A stretch of DNA of 64,000 bases from a bacterium (GCA_030427205.1 JAUHXC010000009.1:186001-250000); one strand, 5' to 3'. Shown: positions 1 to 8,491, counted from the stretch's first letter. The notes: generated from the letters alone by a model not told the origin. Translations and numbers: made by a program.

Positions 1-438
1 GTGCTCGTCTGGCTGCTCGTCAGCGGTGATGGGCTCCCGACGGCCGACGACGCGGCGGTGCTCGCCGGCGGGGGATCGGCGGACGCCGCGCCCACGCCGG
101 TCTCGGCGCTCGACAGCGCGCTGCCCGACCGCGCGCTGCCCGACCGCGCGCTGCCCGACCGCGCGGCGCCCGATACGACGCCGCCCGACGCCGCGCCCGC
201 GAAGCCCGACGCCGCCATCCGCCGTCGACGCCGCGTGCGCCGGCCCGCGCGCCGTGGGCCCGATGCGGCAAAGCTCGAGGCCCGATTCGGCGATCAACTC
301 GACGCCTGCAGCTGCGCCGACGCCCGATCGACCCTGCGGCGGCTGGGCCCGCTGGTCGGCGCGCGCAAGGCCTCTCTGACCGAGCGCTACGAGGCGGCGT
401 GCGTGCTGCTGCTGCCCGGCAACTGCGCCTCGCGCTGA
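1..438 (+). CDS. C-terminal tail of a transmembrane Ser/Thr kinase (5' truncated by window edge)
   Basis: Only the last ~145 residues are in the window. A short hydrophobic stretch (VWLLVSG) at the very start looks like the end of a membrane helix. It is followed by an Ala/Asp/Pro linker with three perfect DRALP repeats, a basic stretch, and a small helical cysteine domain: a CSC pair near residue 102 and Cys-x7-Cys at the C-terminus. The same order (helix, Ala/Asp linker, CxC, then Cys-x6-Cys at the end) closes the complete kinase at 52016-53554, and the next genes downstream also match that locus. I therefore read this as the extracytoplasmic tail of a Pkn-type kinase whose catalytic domain lies to the left. 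The kinase assignment is inference from the paralogue; no catalytic motif is visible here. Confidence 0.6.
   Translation: MLVWLLVSGDGLPTADDAAVLAGGGSADAAPTPVSALDSALPDRALPDRALPDRAAPDTTPPDAAPAKPDAAIRRRRRVRRPARRGPDAAKLEARFGDQLDACSCADARSTLRRLGPLVGARKASLTERYEAACVLLLPGNCASR
121..165 (+). repeat. 15-bp tandem repeat, 3 copies, coding
   Basis: Three perfect consecutive copies of CTGCCCGACCGCGCG encode a DRALP linker repeat in the kinase tail. The lack of divergence suggests recent slippage or expansion. Confidence 0.9.
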
Positions 439-518
439 TCCTTGCACCATCGGCGGGAGTATAGGACCGTTCGAAGCGTATCCGGTCGCCCGGCGACCCG
501 AACCCACGAGGAGAACCG

Positions 519-1415
519 TTGAAGCACCCCGTCACGCTCTCCGTCGGGCTGGCCGCCCTGCTGGCCGCAGGCCCGGTCGCGGCCAACGACTGTACCGCCC
601 CCGGTCAGGCGGCGCTCGACGCCGGCAAGCACGCCGCGGCGGTCACCGCCTTCGAGATCGCGCTGGAGAACCCGGCCTGTGGCAACCACCGCGACGCGGT
701 GCTGCTGGGGCTGGCCTCGGCGATGCACGGTCAGGCCGAGGCCGACGAGGACGGCCGGCGCTACTGCGACGCCAAGCAGAAGTACATCCTGGTGTCGGAG
801 AGCATCGACGCCGGGCTGGCGGCCAAGGGCAAAGCGGGCCTCGAAGCGGTCACCGCGCCCTGTGACGAGGCGTGGAAGGGCAGCCTGACCGTCGAGTGCC
901 CCAGCGGCGCCGAGGCCTACATCGAGCGCCTGGGCGGCGCGAAGGCCTGCCCGGCGACCTTCGAAGGCATCAAGGCCGGCACCTACCAGGGTGAGCTGCG
1001 CGCCGACGGGCGCAGCGCCCCGTTCATCGCCGCGGTCACGCCCGGCGCCGACGTGAAGGTCGAGGCCGAGCTGCCCGCGGCGGGCGGAGGCGGCGGCGGC
1101 ATCTCGACCTGGGCCTGGGTCGCCGCCGGCGCTTCGCTGGCTGCGTTCGCCGGCGCGGGCGTCGCGGCGCTCAATACCCAGACCATCGCCGATCAGGCCA
1201 ACCGGCCGGAGAACGTCGGCGACTTCGATACGCTGCAGGACGACCACGGCACCCAGGCGACGCTGCACTACGCCCTGCTCGGTACGGGCGTCGCGCTGGC
1301 CGGGGTCGCCACGTGGCTCTTCCTCGACGCCGGCGGCGACGAGGCGGCGGCAGACGGGGCCTCGGCGGTCATCACCCCCGAGGGCTTCGGGTTCGGCTGG
1401 CGGGGGAGCTGGTGA
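519..1415 (+). CDS. PEGA-like / TPR-like two-helix membrane protein of the kinase cassette
   Basis: 298 aa. The start is a TTG with a strong GAGGAGAA Shine-Dalgarno 6 nt upstream; no in-frame ATG fits better. Residues 1-22 form a signal peptide ending AAGPVAA. Residues 25-115 are helical with paired cysteines and resemble a TPR-like periplasmic domain. Residues about 125-185 have the PEGA pattern (a surface beta domain with CPxTFxGIKAGTY). Two membrane helices follow at about 192-215 and 250-272, separated by a charged ~35-residue loop. The protein at 53551-54432 has the same helix-loop-helix end and the same place behind a kinase. It probably sits in the envelope and works with the upstream kinase; the precise role is unknown. 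Its TGA overlaps the next ATG, suggesting translational coupling. Confidence 0.7.
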   Translation: MKHPVTLSVGLAALLAAGPVAANDCTAPGQAALDAGKHAAAVTAFEIALENPACGNHRDAVLLGLASAMHGQAEADEDGRRYCDAKQKYILVSESIDAGLAAKGKAGLEAVTAPCDEAWKGSLTVECPSGAEAYIERLGGAKACPATFEGIKAGTYQGELRADGRSAPFIAAVTPGADVKVEAELPAAGGGGGGISTWAWVAAGASLAAFAGAGVAALNTQTIADQANRPENVGDFDTLQDDHGTQATLHYALLGTGVALAGVATWLFLDAGGDEAAADGASAVITPEGFGFGWRGSW

Positions 1416-2032
1416 TGCGGGCGTTGATCGCAATGGGGGCCCTGCTGGCTCTGGCCGCGTGTGTCGCCGAGTTCCCGGCCGAGCCCCCGGAGGTGCCGCC
1501 GGTGCCCGACGGTGACGTGCCCGAGCCCGAACCCGAGCCGGAGCCCGAGCCCGACGGCGCGCCCGAGCCGGAGCCCGAGCCGGTCGACATGATGCCGCCC
1601 GAGCCCGACCTCGGGCCGCAGCCGGAGACGTGCAACGGCGCCGACGACGACCTCGACGACGTGATCGACGAGGACTTCGCGCTCAACCAGCCGTGCGCGA
1701 CGGGCGACGGCATCTGCGGGTTGACCGCCTGCGCCGACGGCGGCGAAGGCACCGAGTGCGTCGCCGCGGCCGAGATGGTCGAGCAGGGCGACGAGACCTG
1801 CAACGGGATCGACGACGACTGCGATGGCACCGTCGACGAGGGCTTCGACGTGGCGGTCGAGTGCACCGTGGGCCAGGGCATCTGCGAGACGTTCGGGCTG
1901 CAGGTGTGCGCCGAGGACGGCGCCGGCACGGTCTGCGACGCGATGGCCGGGCAGCCGGAGGCCGTCGAGTTCTGCGGCAACGGCGACGACGACGACTGCG
2001 ACGGGCAGACCGACGAGGACGACTGCGAGTGA
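1415..2032 (+). CDS. MopE-type metal-binding-motif lipoprotein
   Basis: 205 aa. The ATG overlaps the preceding stop (TGATG); a GTG one codon earlier is also possible. Lipoprotein signal MRALIAMGALLALAAC with lipobox Cys16. Residues ~20-68 are a Pro-Glu-rich spacer that would hold the rest away from the membrane. Three copies of the MopE-type motif follow: a degenerate CNGADDDLDDVIDE, a canonical CNGIDDDCDGTVDE, and a final CGNGDDDDCDGQTDE. Between them are Cys-containing connectors (CxxGxGICG). The motif family is widespread in Myxococcota surface proteins and is named from the copper-repressible MopE of Methylococcus; metal binding here is inferred. Outer-membrane surface location is likely. 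The next gene starts at a GTGA overlap, so both are read from one message. Confidence 0.8.
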   Translation: MRALIAMGALLALAACVAEFPAEPPEVPPVPDGDVPEPEPEPEPEPDGAPEPEPEPVDMMPPEPDLGPQPETCNGADDDLDDVIDEDFALNQPCATGDGICGLTACADGGEGTECVAAAEMVEQGDETCNGIDDDCDGTVDEGFDVAVECTVGQGICETFGLQVCAEDGAGTVCDAMAGQPEAVEFCGNGDDDDCDGQTDEDDCE

Positions 2033-3327
2033 TCACGACGGGCTTCAGCCGATCGGCCCGGGCCGCGCGCTTCGCTTCGGCGCTGCTCGCGGCGGTCTGC
2101 ATGCTGGGGTGCCTGCCCGAGCTGCCCGGCCGGCTGAGCGCGGCCGATGTGGGTCCGGCGTCGGATATGCGGGCGCCCGACGTGCAGGACGCGCGGACGG
2201 GAGTCGGGGGCGACAGCGCCCTGCCCGATGTGCTGGAGCCCGAGCCGCCGGTCGATATGGCGTTGCCCGAGCCCGAGCCGGGCATGGACATGGACCTGCC
2301 GGAGCCCGAGCCGTCCGTCGACATGGAGCCGCCCGAGCCGGACATGGATCTGCCCGAGCTGGACATGGACCCGCCCGGGCTGGACATGGGTCTGCCCGAG
2401 CTGGACATGGACCCGCCCGAGCTGGATATGAGTCCGCCCGAGCTGGACATGGCGCCGCCCGAGTTCGATCTGAGCCCGCCTGATCTGAATCTGCCTGGAC
2501 CAGAGGTCTGCAACGGTCTCGACGACGACCAGAACGGTGTCGTCGACGACGCCCCGGTCTGCGGTCGGGTGATCGCCGAGAACTGCCGGGTCTTCCTGGG
2601 TTGGGCCGATAATGACAACGGCCCCGCCGATGGGTCGGAGACCTGGGGTGCCTGTCCGGACAACGACACGGACGACTTCGACGGCGACGAGGTCGCCTGC
2701 CGCGGGACGCGCGGGCAGCAGCTGTTTCGGCGGCTTCAGCTCAAGGGCAACGTCAATGATGACGACGACATGGGGATCGCCTTCCAATGCGAGGGTGGTC
2801 CGCCGGGCGTCGCCGAGTGGATCGAATCATCGTGTGAGGTCTGGATCGGGCAGGCAGACGGACTCCGCGCAGACCTCGGTCGCGCCCGCGACGACTGGGG
2901 CGGCTGCCTCGCGAACGGGGGCAACCCTCGGGGCGGGTGGACCTGCGAGTCCAGCGGTCGGGATGGCTTGTTCCACCGCATGTCGCTGACCGGCGACGTC
3001 AACTATGACGACGCGTTCGCGGTCGCGTTCCGCTGTGCCGATCCCGACGACGAGGCGCGAGCGGCGGCGGCGCAGGCGTCCGCCGCGGTCTTTCTGGCCT
3101 TCGATGGCAGTCCGGACGATGGGAGCGCGGTCGACCTGCAGCCGAGGTGGAGCGCCTGTCCTGGCGAGCGGCGTGATGCGCTGGACGACGGGTCATCCGA
3201 GCGGTGCGTCTCGTCGGCTTTCGACGGCCGCTTCCATCGCTTCACCATTGAGGATGGATTCTTCTTCGACGTGACGGGCGAGCACGCCTTCGGCATCGCG
3301 CTCTTCGCCCATCCCGATTCGCCCTGA
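2029..3327 (+). CDS. Lipoprotein with acidic Met/Pro spacer and three tandem ~70-aa domains
   Basis: 432 aa, starting at a GTG that overlaps the previous stop by 4 nt (GTGA). Lipobox Cys28 (LLAAVCMLGC). Residues ~45-155 are a low-complexity spacer built on LDMDPPE-type repeats. A MopE-like remnant (CNGLDDDQNGVVDD) at ~160 lacks the second cysteine. Three homologous copies of a domain I do not recognise follow at about 186-252, 269-338 and 351-432. Each has an opening VFLGWAD/VWIGQAD/VFLAFDG strand, a central W-x-x-C, a late Cys, a FxRLxLxG-type strand and a closing GIAFQC/AVAFRC/GIALFA strand. The alternation of strands suggests a beta fold with one or two disulfides. Third gene of the kinase cassette; function unknown, surface location likely. 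Confidence 0.75.
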   Translation: MITTGFSRSARAARFASALLAAVCMLGCLPELPGRLSAADVGPASDMRAPDVQDARTGVGGDSALPDVLEPEPPVDMALPEPEPGMDMDLPEPEPSVDMEPPEPDMDLPELDMDPPGLDMGLPELDMDPPELDMSPPELDMAPPEFDLSPPDLNLPGPEVCNGLDDDQNGVVDDAPVCGRVIAENCRVFLGWADNDNGPADGSETWGACPDNDTDDFDGDEVACRGTRGQQLFRRLQLKGNVNDDDDMGIAFQCEGGPPGVAEWIESSCEVWIGQADGLRADLGRARDDWGGCLANGGNPRGGWTCESSGRDGLFHRMSLTGDVNYDDAFAVAFRCADPDDEARAAAAQASAAVFLAFDGSPDDGSAVDLQPRWSACPGERRDALDDGSSERCVSSAFDGRFHRFTIEDGFFFDVTGEHAFGIALFAHPDSP

Positions 3328-3362
3328 GACTCACGTCGGCGTCATCTGCGCATCACTTCGCA

Positions 3363-3465
3363 CATGGTGCTGGATGGCATTGGGGGTGCCATCTGGATGA
3401 CATCGGATGCCATGTGGCTGCCATCGGGATGCCATTTGGATGGCATCCGCATGCCATCGGCATCA
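3363..3465. repeat. Cluster of ATGCCAT/ATGGCAT motifs between convergent genes
   Basis: The ~150 bp between the convergent genes ending at 3327 and 3479 contain about ten copies of a 7-mer ATGCCAT or its complement ATGGCAT, or one-mismatch forms, spaced mostly 10-12 bp. Similar clusters occur at 43181-43242 and inside a coding region at 60729-60900. The local composition is clearly lower in GC than its neighbours. Confidence 0.7.
3427..3448. terminator. Perfect 8-bp hairpin, possible bidirectional terminator
   Basis: GGATGCCA and TGGCATCC form a perfect 8-bp stem with a 6-nt loop (TTTGGA) between two convergent stop codons. There is no U-tract, so intrinsic termination is only a possibility; it could equally be a protein-binding palindrome. 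Confidence 0.35.
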
Positions 3466-3478
3466 CTCTGCCCCGACC

Positions 3479-3967
3479 TCAGATCTCCTCGTCCACGTCT
3501 GCCCGGGCGCGGGCGATGGCGGCCAGACTGTCGACGAGCAGCGCCACGTCGGGCGCGCGGGTCTTGATCTGCTCCGCCAGTCGGGCGGCGGTCGTGGCCG
3601 CCTTGGCGGTCGTGGGCAGGGTCACCGCGGCGGCCACCGCGCGGGCGCGGCGGGTCTCCTCCTTCATGCGGGCGACCTCGGCCTCGGCCTCCTCGACGCG
3701 GCGATCGGCGTCGTTGATCGCCCGCCGCAGGCGGAACAGCTCGTTGACCAGCTGCGAGACGGCGCTCGGTGAGGCGGCGGCGACGTAGGCCGCGTTGCGC
3801 CGGGCGTTCTCGGCCACGCCGTTGCGTGGGATCTGCGCGTCGAAGAGCCCCGTCTCGCCGGAGACGACCCGCCGGCCCACCGCCCGCCACTTGCCGGCGG
3901 TGGCCTGCTCGGCCCGGGCCACGATGTCGTGCAGCATCTTCGCCGGCAATCCGATGCGATCCCGCAT
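3479..3967 (-). CDS. Ead/Ea22-like phage-associated small protein with coiled coil
   Basis: 162 aa, ATG with AGGA upstream. The N-terminal half follows a pattern common in phage Ead/Ea22-like proteins: an ATxGxW opening (ATAGKWRAVG at ~22-31), then GETGLFDA, then NAAYVAAASPSAVSQLVNEL at ~59-78, the counterpart of NAxFIAAAxxxVxxLLxEL. Residues ~79-115 are a heptad-like coiled coil rich in Arg/Glu/Ala, followed by an Ala-rich helical tail. No enzymatic motif is seen and the molecular role of this family is poorly defined. It lies 33 nt downstream of the giant kinase, in the same direction, and may be co-transcribed. It is the only phage-like gene I see here, so it may be a domesticated remnant. 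The assignment rests on motif memory, not a search. Confidence 0.5.
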   Translation of the reverse strand: MRDRIGLPAKMLHDIVARAEQATAGKWRAVGRRVVSGETGLFDAQIPRNGVAENARRNAAYVAAASPSAVSQLVNELFRLRRAINDADRRVEEAEAEVARMKEETRRARAVAAAVTLPTTAKAATTAARLAEQIKTRAPDVALLVDSLAAIARARADVDEEI

Positions 3968-4000
3968 GTCGTCCTCCGCGCAGAGCGATATCCGGTTCTA

Positions 4001-7000
4001 TCACGCCGACGGCGCGCTGGCCTCTTCCCGGCTCGCCGCCGCGACGAGCGCGGGCACGGGCGGCGCGCCCACATAGCGCAGGCCGACCGATCCGTCGGCG
4101 AGCTGGATCGCCTCGGGGGTATTGCGGCCGGCGAGCACCCGGGCGACGCCCGGCTCGAGGCTCAGCGGCTCGGCGACCACCAGCTTGCCCGGGTGCGAGC
4201 GGGCGAGCAGCAGCGCGGTGCGGTGCACGGTATGGCCGAAGTAGTCCAGCCGGCCGTCGAGGGTCGCGACATAAGCCGGCCCGCCGTTGACCGACGCCCG
4301 CAGGGTCAGCGCCGTCTCCCGCTCGAACAGCGCGAAGCCGGCCTTGACCGCCGAGCCGGGCTCGTCGAAGGCGCAGACGAGGCCTTCGCCCTCCATCTTG
4401 ATCACCGAGCCGCCGTGGTCGGCCACCAGCGTCGCGACCCGCTCGAAGTGGGCGTGCAGCATCGCGAACGCGCGCGGGCCGTCGTCGGCGTAGATCCGGC
4501 CCATCTCGCAGATGGCGGTGCGCAGCAGGGTGACCCGGGCGACGTTGACCAGCGCGCCGGGCGCCAGCCGCTCGTGGGGGAAGAGCGCCCGGAAGATCTC
4601 GAGGCCCATCGCGTCGGCGGCGGTCATCGCGTCGTCCCGCTCGGCGAGGCGCTCGATGCGCAGCAGCACGTCGTGATCGAAGCCGTTGGTCAGCACGATG
4701 CGCTGGCGCCCCGAGCGTACGCTGCGCGGGATGCCGTCGGCGCCCGATGGCCCCAGCTCGACGTCCCAGCCATCGCGGGGGGCGTGGGCGTGCACCCGGA
4801 AGACCGCCGCGTAGGGCAGCCGGCGGCCGGCGAGGCGGTAGGCGCCGTCGCCCAGCAGCAGGTTGAGCGCGAGCCGCTCGCCCGGCGCGAGCCTCATCTG
4901 CACCGCGACGTGCGGCGCCTGAGCCGGGCCGCCCATGCAGTAGAGGGCGTCGTCCACCGCGCGGATGCTCGGCTGCGGGCGGAAGACCATCTCGATCGAG
5001 CCGGCGAAGTCGAGTTCGAAGTCGAGGGCGCAGACCTGGCAGTGTCCGTGGTCGGCGATCTCGGCGAGGGTATTGGCGATGTCCGAGGGCACCCGGCACA
5101 CCGGGCACAGCAGATCCCACAGCAGGCTGAGCAGGCCCTCGCGCACCCCGTGCAGGCAGGCTTCGACCAGCAGCTGCGGCTCGACCTGCATCCGCTCGGC
5201 CAGCGCTCGGGGGCGGATGCGGTTGAGGGCGGGGGAGGGGGCCTCGGCGACGTAGCGCACCAGCCGATCGACGACCAGCTCGTCGAGGTCGAGGGCGCGC
5301 AGCCGCTGATGGGCCAGCTCGATGGCGCTGCGGGTGCTCGCGCTCAACGACTCGGGGGCCTCGAACGGATCGGCCATCGCGCCGTCGACCTGCCCGGCGG
5401 CCATCGCCTGGATGTGCTTGTCGAACCGGGCGAAGATCTGCTCGTAGGCCTTGCGGGTCTTGACGCCGGCCTCGTAGCTGGCCACCAGCCGGGTGACCCC
5501 GTAGCGCGCCTTGAGCTGCACCGTCTGGGTGATGCGGGTGCCGCCGCCGGGCAGCGGCTCGAGGTCGGTGACGGCGCGCATCCAGCGCAGCGGGCCCTTC
5601 TCGTAGATCCGCAGGTTGCCGATGCGCCGGCCCTCGATCCACTCCATGGGCTGCTCGTCCCACTTCGCCTCGAAGCCGGCGAGGCGTTGCGCAGCGTGGT
5701 AGATCGCGATGCCTTCGTCGAGCCCGAACTCCACCTCGAACGGGTTGAGGCCGAGGGCCCGGTTGATGCGCCGGGTATCGGAGACCAGCGGCCACAGCGC
5801 CGCGCTCGACGCGCTCAGATCCCAGCTCCAGACGTAGTTCTGGATGCCCTCCGAGTCGGGCAGCGGCGGGTGTACGCGGGCGTCGGTGGGCTCGCCGCGC
5901 AGGAGCCGAGAGACCCCGTCGAGGGCGCCGGCGGCGTCGGCCGGCCGCGCGTCGCGATCCTTGTCGAGCAGCCGGTGCACGTACTCGGTGACCGGCTCGG
6001 GCAGATCGGGCCGCGCCCGCGCCAGCGGCGGTACGGGGTCTTGGATGTGCTTGATCAGCAGCCCGGTGGGGTTGGCCGAGTCGAAGGGCGGATCACCCGT
6101 CAAGAGCTCGTAGAGCAGCACGCCGACCGCGTAGAGATCGGCCCGCCCGTCCACCTCGAGGCCGCGGGCCGCCTCGGGCGACATGTAGTGCGGCGTTCCG
6201 ACCAGCGCGCCCACGGCGGTCAGCCGCTCGTCGTCGGCGTCGACGAGCCGGGCGATGCCGAAGTCGCACAGCACCGCCACGGTGGTGGCCCCGCGCCCCT
6301 GCACCATCACGTTGGCCGGCTTGATGTCGCGGTGCACGATGCCCGCCGCGTGCACCGCGTCGAGGGCCCGCAGCACGTCGGCGGCGATGCGCAGGCTCGT
6401 CTCCAGCGGCAGGTGCTTCTCCTGCTGCAGCAGGTCGGAGAGCGGGCGGCCTTCGACGAACTCCAGCACCAGATAGGGCAAGCCCCCGCCGACGATGCCG
6501 GCGTCGACCAGGTTCGCGATGCGGCTGTGGCGCACCGTGCGCAGCAGGCGCACCTCTTTGTCGAACCGCTTTCGGAAGCGATCCTCCGACATGAGGTTGG
6601 CCCGCATGATCTTCACCGCGACCCGCGAGCCGTCCGCCGGGTCGATGCTCTCGTAGACCTGACCCATCGCGCCCTCGCCGATGAGCCGCCCCAGTTCGAA
6701 GCGGCCGATGATCGGCAGCGTGCGCTGGGGCTCGTCGCCCGTCGGTCGCGGCGTCGGATCATCGCCGGGATCGGTCTCGGCCATCGCGTCGGGCCGGCCG
6801 GCGGGCGCGGCGGACTCTTCGTCGGCGTGCAGCGGCGAAGGCAGGCGATGATCGGGCAGGCCGGGCAGCGAGGCGGTGCGGTTGCCCTTGGGCACGGGCG
6901 GGGCGGCCGTCTCGGTGGTCGGGGCGAAGGCGGTGTCCGGATCCAGCCGGCTCATCAGGGCGACCTGATCGGCGTCGGGTCGATCCTCGGGCGCGTCGGC

Positions 7001-7684
7001 CAGCATCGCCTTCAGGCACTCGGCGAGCGGGTCGTCGGGTTCGATGGCCGCGCGCCAGCGGGCCGGGGCAGATCCGTTGGGGCCGTCGTCGATCGGCGCC
7101 CCGCGGCGGGCCCAGACCAGCGTCGCGGCCAGGGCGAAGACGTCGGCCCGATCGTCGAAGGCGCCGTCGAAGACCTCCGGTGGCTGGGTCGCCCGGTCGG
7201 CGTCGCGCTCGATGTGCAGCGCGTCGAGGCCCGAGGGGTCGATCACCGGGCCGGCCTGCCCGTCGATCTGGCAGATGCGCGTCGGCCCCAGGTCGCCGAG
7301 GAAGAGCCCCATGTCGTGCAGCGCCACCAGCCCCTCGGCGAGGTGACCGAGCGCCGACCGGCGGGCCTCGTCGTCGAGCCGCCCGGCCGCGAACCGTTCG
7401 ATCCAGCGGCCCGACTGCGGCGGCGTGGCGACGTGCCGCGGCGCGCTGACGAGCCCCACCGACATCGGCAGGACGGCCGGGTGCTCCACCAGCCCCGCCA
7501 GCCGCAGCCGACGGTCCCGGCTCCAGCTCTCCTCGCCGTCCCGCGGCGCGAGGCGGGTGACCCACTGCGGCACGTCGTCGCGCTGGGCGCGCCACGTCGT
7601 GCCGTCGGGGCCGGTGCCGATGGGCTCGAAGACCCCGAAGGGGCCGAGCATGACCGGATCGGCCGCGTAATCGCCTGGTGCCAC
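4001..7684 (-). CDS. Pseudokinase-Ser/Thr kinase-SRPBCC-DUF5939-degenerate cyclase fusion
   Basis: 1227 aa. GTG start chosen because a perfect GGAGGT lies 4 nt upstream; an in-frame ATG 11 codons later is the alternative. Residues ~12-280 resemble a kinase fold that has lost its catalytic signature: the HRD loop reads FLGDLGPTR and no DFG is seen. A second, complete kinase spans ~325-600: GEGAMGQVY, VAVKIM, HRDIKPANV (~450), DFGIAR, an SPEA activation segment. Next come an SRPBCC-type domain (~616-770) and a DUF5939-like region with a CPVC/CQVC zinc-ribbon pair (~860-890), a combination known from myxobacterial class III cyclases. The C-terminal cyclase-like domain (~1045-1200) has LLRTA where LFTDL is expected and MEGEG where MGDA is expected, so both metal-binding Asp residues are missing. 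No membrane helix. Probably a cytoplasmic signalling scaffold with one active kinase and a nucleotide-sensing or inert cyclase fold. Confidence 0.85.
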   Translation of the reverse strand: MAPGDYAADPVMLGPFGVFEPIGTGPDGTTWRAQRDDVPQWVTRLAPRDGEESWSRDRRLRLAGLVEHPAVLPMSVGLVSAPRHVATPPQSGRWIERFAAGRLDDEARRSALGHLAEGLVALHDMGLFLGDLGPTRICQIDGQAGPVIDPSGLDALHIERDADRATQPPEVFDGAFDDRADVFALAATLVWARRGAPIDDGPNGSAPARWRAAIEPDDPLAECLKAMLADAPEDRPDADQVALMSRLDPDTAFAPTTETAAPPVPKGNRTASLPGLPDHRLPSPLHADEESAAPAGRPDAMAETDPGDDPTPRPTGDEPQRTLPIIGRFELGRLIGEGAMGQVYESIDPADGSRVAVKIMRANLMSEDRFRKRFDKEVRLLRTVRHSRIANLVDAGIVGGGLPYLVLEFVEGRPLSDLLQQEKHLPLETSLRIAADVLRALDAVHAAGIVHRDIKPANVMVQGRGATTVAVLCDFGIARLVDADDERLTAVGALVGTPHYMSPEAARGLEVDGRADLYAVGVLLYELLTGDPPFDSANPTGLLIKHIQDPVPPLARARPDLPEPVTEYVHRLLDKDRDARPADAAGALDGVSRLLRGEPTDARVHPPLPDSEGIQNYVWSWDLSASSAALWPLVSDTRRINRALGLNPFEVEFGLDEGIAIYHAAQRLAGFEAKWDEQPMEWIEGRRIGNLRIYEKGPLRWMRAVTDLEPLPGGGTRITQTVQLKARYGVTRLVASYEAGVKTRKAYEQIFARFDKHIQAMAAGQVDGAMADPFEAPESLSASTRSAIELAHQRLRALDLDELVVDRLVRYVAEAPSPALNRIRPRALAERMQVEPQLLVEACLHGVREGLLSLLWDLLCPVCRVPSDIANTLAEIADHGHCQVCALDFELDFAGSIEMVFRPQPSIRAVDDALYCMGGPAQAPHVAVQMRLAPGERLALNLLLGDGAYRLAGRRLPYAAVFRVHAHAPRDGWDVELGPSGADGIPRSVRSGRQRIVLTNGFDHDVLLRIERLAERDDAMTAADAMGLEIFRALFPHERLAPGALVNVARVTLLRTAICEMGRIYADDGPRAFAMLHAHFERVATLVADHGGSVIKMEGEGLVCAFDEPGSAVKAGFALFERETALTLRASVNGGPAYVATLDGRLDYFGHTVHRTALLLARSHPGKLVVAEPLSLEPGVARVLAGRNTPEAIQLADGSVGLRYVGAPPVPALVAAASREEASAPSA

Positions 7685-7688
7685 CTGG

Positions 7689-7694
7689 ACCTCC
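7689..7694 (-). promoter_or_regulatory. Shine-Dalgarno deciding the GTG start of the giant kinase
   Basis: A full GGAGGT on the minus strand, 4 nt before GTG 7684-7682. No comparable site precedes the ATG at 7651. Confidence 0.7.
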
Positions 7695-7840
7695 GACGGC
7701 ACCCGGGCCGCCGCTGGCAGGGTAATGGGTCCGGGGCTTCGTGGGCAATCTCCCGCGGCCGGATCTCGCGGCGCGTCGAGAAGGCGTCGGCGGGGTGGGC
7801 GGGGTTGATCGGGAGCCGACGCCCGATCGAATATGCCGCC

Positions 7841-8491
7841 ATGCGTTGCCCCGCCCGATCTCCGGCCGCCCCCGCGCGCGTCGCCGTCACGCTCGCCGCC
7901 GTCACGCTCGCCGCGTGCGTCGAGCAGGAGCCCCCGCTGACGGTGAGCGTGCAGGTCGAAGCGCGGGCCGCAGCGCGGCTGACTTTGCCCGAGGGCGCGC
8001 TGGCGGTCGACCGGGCGCTGCTGCTGGCGGGCGCCGTCGAGCTGGTGCCCTGCGACGAGGCCCTCGCCGGCCGTCACCCGCTGCGGTGGCTGCTCGGAGA
8101 GGCCCGCGCCCACGGGCAGGAGGGCGGCGGCGGGCTCTCGATGGTGGTCGAGCCCATCGACGGGCTCGATCCGCTCGCCCGGGAGATCGCGCGCATCGAG
8201 GTGCCGCCGGATCTCACGCTGTGCGGGCTGCGGCTGGGCGCCGGGGACGACGACGGCGTGGCCCTCGCCGGCCGCGTCGACGGTGTCGAGCGCAGCTGGG
8301 TCGGCCGCTTCGAGGGCGCGTTGCGCCTGCCGTTTCCGGCCGTGGCGCTCGACGCGTCGCGGCGCACGATGACGATCACGCTGCGCTTCGCGGTCGAAGA
8401 CTGGGTCGCCGGCCTGCCGGCCGATGACGGGGCGCGCGGTCGGGCGCTCGCGGCCAACGCCGGGGCCACGATGAGCGTCGAGGTCCGCTGA
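7841..8491 (+). CDS. Predicted lipoprotein, unknown function
   Basis: 216 aa. ATG divergent from the giant kinase, with 156 bp between the starts. The N-terminus has a lipobox (VTLAAVTLAAC, Cys26). The mature part is largely beta-rich: VSVQVEARAAARLTLPEG at the start, a central region with two isolated Cys (VPCDEAL, LTLCGLRLG) that could form a disulfide, and a closing TITLRFAVEDW segment. The final residues ATMSVEVR also look like a strand. No family recognised. Short lipoproteins of this style are common in myxobacterial genomes. The gene ends against the convergent sigma-54 regulator, 84 bp away. Confidence 0.7.
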   Translation: MRCPARSPAAPARVAVTLAAVTLAACVEQEPPLTVSVQVEARAAARLTLPEGALAVDRALLLAGAVELVPCDEALAGRHPLRWLLGEARAHGQEGGGGLSMVVEPIDGLDPLAREIARIEVPPDLTLCGLRLGAGDDDGVALAGRVDGVERSWVGRFEGALRLPFPAVALDASRRTMTITLRFAVEDWVAGLPADDGARGRALAANAGATMSVEVR

